Below are positions 62,101 to 64,000 of a stretch of DNA of 64,000 nt, one piece after another. The DNA is taken from the NCBI GenBank assembly GCA_023078555.1, contig JALAAN010000010.1, forward strand, positions 744,001 to 808,000. Reading direction: 5' to 3'. Origin of the DNA: Ulva prolifera (taxonomy: Eukaryota; Chlorophyta; Ulvophyceae; Ulvales; Ulvaceae). Every line of letters begins with the position of its first letter. Positions within the stretch are counted from its first letter, which is position 1. The notes beneath the pieces were generated by a model. That model had not been told where the DNA came from, did not search any database, and saw nothing but the letters and a program-made list of their open reading frames with translations. The position numbers and the translations under genes are program-made.

Positions 62101-64000
62101 AATGTGGTCTAGAAGTTTGGAGGCAATCAAGTGACAAGTCAGGGCAAGGGCTGCTATCAATGTTGAAATGGCAGCGCGCTCTCCCGCCACACATGCAGAA
62201 ATCCCGCGCCTCACAAAAACATGTTCCCAACCTCACGTTAGGGGCTGAATCTTTGCACATGATGCTCTCTATGTCAAAGGAATGTGGTCTAGAAGTTTGG
62301 AGGCAATCAAGTGATAAGTCAGGGCTAGGGCTGCCATCAATGTTGAAATGGCAGCGTGCTCCCATGCCACTCATGCAGAAATCCCGCGCCTCACAAAAAC
62401 ATGTTCACAACATCACGTTAGGGGCTGAATCTTTGCACATGATGCTCTCTATGTCAAAGGAATGTGGTCTAGAAGTTTGGAGGCAATCAAGTGATAAGTC
62501 AGGGCTAGGGCTGCTATCAATGTTGAAATGGCAGCGTGCTCCCATGCCCCTCATGCAGAAATCTCGCCCTCACAAAAACAGGTTCCCAACCTCACGTTCG
62601 GGGCTGAATCTTTGCACATGATGCTCTCTATGTCAAAGGAATGTGGTGTAGAAGTTTGGAGGCAATCAAGTGATAAGTCAGGGCTAGGGCTGCTATCAAT
62701 GTTGAAATGGCAGCGTGCTCCCATGCCCCTCATGCAGAAATCCCGCGCCTCACAAAAACATGTTCCCAACCTCACGTTAGGGGCTGAATCTTTGCACATG
62801 ATGCTCTCTATGTCAAAGGAATGTGGTGTAGAAGTTTGGAGGCCATCAAGTGACAAGTCAGGGCAAGGGCTGCTATCAATGTTGAAATGGCAGCGCGCTC
62901 TCCCGCCACACATGCAGAAATCTCGCCCTCACAAAAACAGGTTCCCAACCTCACCTTAGGGGCTGAATCTTTGCACATGATGCTCTCTATGTCAAAGGAA
63001 TGTGGTGTAGAAGTTTGGAGGCAATCAAGTGATAAGTCAGGGCTAGGGCTGCTATCAATGATGAAATGGCAGCGCGCTCTCCCGCCACTCATGCAGAAAT
63101 CCCGCGCCTCACAAAAACAGGTTCCCAACCTCACGTTAGGGGCTGAATCTTTGCACATGATGCTCTCTTTGTCAAAGGAATGTGGTCTAGAAATTTGGAG
63201 GCAATCAAGTGATAAGTCAGGGCTAGGGCTGCTATCAATGTTGAAATGGCAGCGTGCTCCCATGCCACTCATGCAAAAATCTCGCGCCTCACAAAAACAT
63301 GTTCCCAACCTCATTTTTGAGGCTGAATCTTTGCACATGATGCTCTCTATGTCACAGGAATGTGGTCTAGAAGTTTGGAGGCAATCAAGTGACAAGTCAG
63401 GGCAAGGGCTGCTATCAATGTTGAAATGGCAGCGCGCTCTCCCGCCACACATGCAGAAATCCCGCGCCTCACAAAAACATGTTCCCAACCTCACGTTAGG
63501 GGCTGAATCTTTGCACATGATGCTCTCTATGTCAAAGGAATGTGGTCTAGAAGTTTGGAGGCAATCAAGTGATAAGTCAGGGCTAGGGCTGCCATCAATG
63601 TTGAAATGGCAGCGTGCTCCCATGCCACTCATGCAGAAATCCCGCGCCTCACAAAAACATGTTCACAACATCACGTTAGGGGCTGAATCTTTGCACATGA
63701 TGCTCTCTATGTCAAAGGAATGTGGTCTAGAAGTTTGGAGGCAATCAAGTGATAAGTCAGGGCTAGGGCTGCTATCAATGTTGAAATGGCAGCGTGCTCC
63801 CATGCCCCTCATGCAGAAATCTCGCCCTCACAAAAACAGGTTCCCAACCTCACGTTCGGGGCTGAATCTTTGCACATGATGCTCTCTATGTCAAAGGAAT
63901 GTGGTGTAGAAGTTTGGAGGCAATCAAGTGATAAGTCAGGGCTAGGGCTGCTATCAATGTTGAAATGGCAGCGTGCTCCCATGCCCCTCATGCAGAAATC
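59183..64000 (+). repeat. 6,290-bp unit, copy Y (cut by window end)
   Basis: Follows copy X at an offset of 6,290 bp, becoming 6,291 bp after the one-base loss in X near 56986, and is still aligned at the last base (57670 aligns with 63961). Ends within a monomer at agaaatc. The missing ~1.47 kb would lie beyond the window if the unit is tandem. Confidence 0.85.
61620..62621 (+). repeat. Six-monomer dispersed block, copy 4
   Basis: The counterpart of 55330-56331 within copy Y, with the same gatgctttct change near 61723, preceded by the chimeric monomer near 61550-61620. With copies 1 and 2 it shows the block has been moved or conserved over at least 60 kb of array. Confidence 0.85.

Larger units (their letters stand above)
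1..64000 (+). repeat. Satellite array of ~180-bp monomers (about 356 copies)
   Basis: Seen: the window is one uninterrupted head-to-tail array. Phase 1 is set at tctcccgcc (or tcccatgcc) and occurs at 1, 181, 361, 540 and so on, with the last start at 63977. Landmarks in monomer order are ctcatgcagaaatc (about 11-24), cacaaaaacaggttccc (33-49), ggggctgaatctttgcacat (62-81), gtcaaaggaatgtgg (94-108), tttggaggcaatcaagtga (117-135), cagggctagggctgc (141-155) and atgttgaaatggcag (161-175). Recurrent variable sites lie at about 4-8, 10, 12, 24-30, 43, 58-61, 84, 95, 98, 108-110, 116, 127, 136-139, 146-147, 153-156, 164 and 170, and they combine into subfamilies. Known: 150-190-bp monomers in large homogeneous arrays are typical of eukaryotic centromeric and heterochromatic satellites and approximate one nucleosome plus linker. 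Inferred: a centromere or pericentromere, or possibly a subtelomere. The family is not recognised and the taxon is unknown. Confidence 0.98.

Noticed and set aside
1..64000. CRISPR array
   Set aside because: The whole period is repeated with no unique spacers; 180-bp near-identical monomers do not fit repeat-spacer architecture.
1..64000. Bacterial or phage surface protein with internal repeats
   Set aside because: The frame is broken every few monomers by 179-bp units, both strands are open, and no flanking gene, ribosome binding site or terminator is present over 64 kb.
1..64000. CENP-B box (TTCG....A..CGGG core)
   Set aside because: I checked the consensus and the ttcgggg variant on both strands by eye. 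TTCG is not followed by A at the required place and no spaced CGGG follows.
1..64000. Primate alpha satellite or Arabidopsis CEN180
   Set aside because: The monomer length is near these families but I recognise no shared motif blocks; the similarity is in size only.
1..64000. tRNA, rRNA or 5S gene cluster
   Set aside because: No A-box or B-box pair, cloverleaf or recognisable rRNA core in the monomer on either strand; 5S-type promoter elements are absent.
1..64000. Transposable element or inverted repeat interrupting the array
   Set aside because: Monomer phase can be followed continuously from 1 to 63977 in one orientation; even patches 1 and 2 are only indel-rich satellite.

Overview
The whole 64,000-base window is tandem satellite DNA. 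A roughly 180-bp monomer (179 or 180 bp) repeats head-to-tail in one orientation from the first base to the last, with no unique sequence, recognisable gene, RNA gene, transposon or strand switch. Phasing on the segment that reads tctcccgcc or tcccatgcc gives about 356 monomers. By my hand count about 100 are 179 bp, which accounts for the array being about 104 bp shorter than 356 x 180. A hand-made consensus has 91 G+C of 180 (51%) and six CpGs. The monomer length, the higher-order structure and the absence of genes over 64 kb point to a eukaryotic nuclear genome, most likely centromeric, pericentromeric or other constitutive heterochromatin. I do not recognise the monomer as a named satellite and cannot name the taxon. 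Both window ends lie inside the array.

Layout. (1) 1-6.4 kb: mixed monomer classes with 359-bp dimers at 814-1172 and 3151-3868. (2) 6.47-6.96 kb: a patch dense in one-base indels. (3) About 8.2-36.9 kb: a higher-order repeat (HOR) domain built on a unit of about 32-34 monomers. A private variant (tgtataatt) occurs once per unit at 10691, 18242, 24353, 30284 and 36037, spaced 7551, 6111, 5931 and 5753 bp. The copies are called Z, 0, A, B, C and D below and differ by gain or loss of whole monomers. (4) 36.96-38.64 kb: a second indel-rich patch. (5) 39.5-47 kb: a 9-monomer unit present twice in full and once in part, interleaved with 359-bp dimers. (6) 47.5-52.9 kb: dimers and mosaic blocks. 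(7) About 52.9-64.0 kb: a 6,290-bp, 35-monomer unit whose second copy runs off the window end and is almost identical to the first.

No genes work together here. The long open frames on both strands arise because 180 is divisible by three and one frame per strand of the monomer lacks stops; the 179-bp monomers end them. The content of interest is evolutionary: nested repeat orders, private variants that date the copies, chimeric monomers at apparent recombination joins, a CpG-decay pattern among monomer classes, and two patches that may be assembly artefacts.
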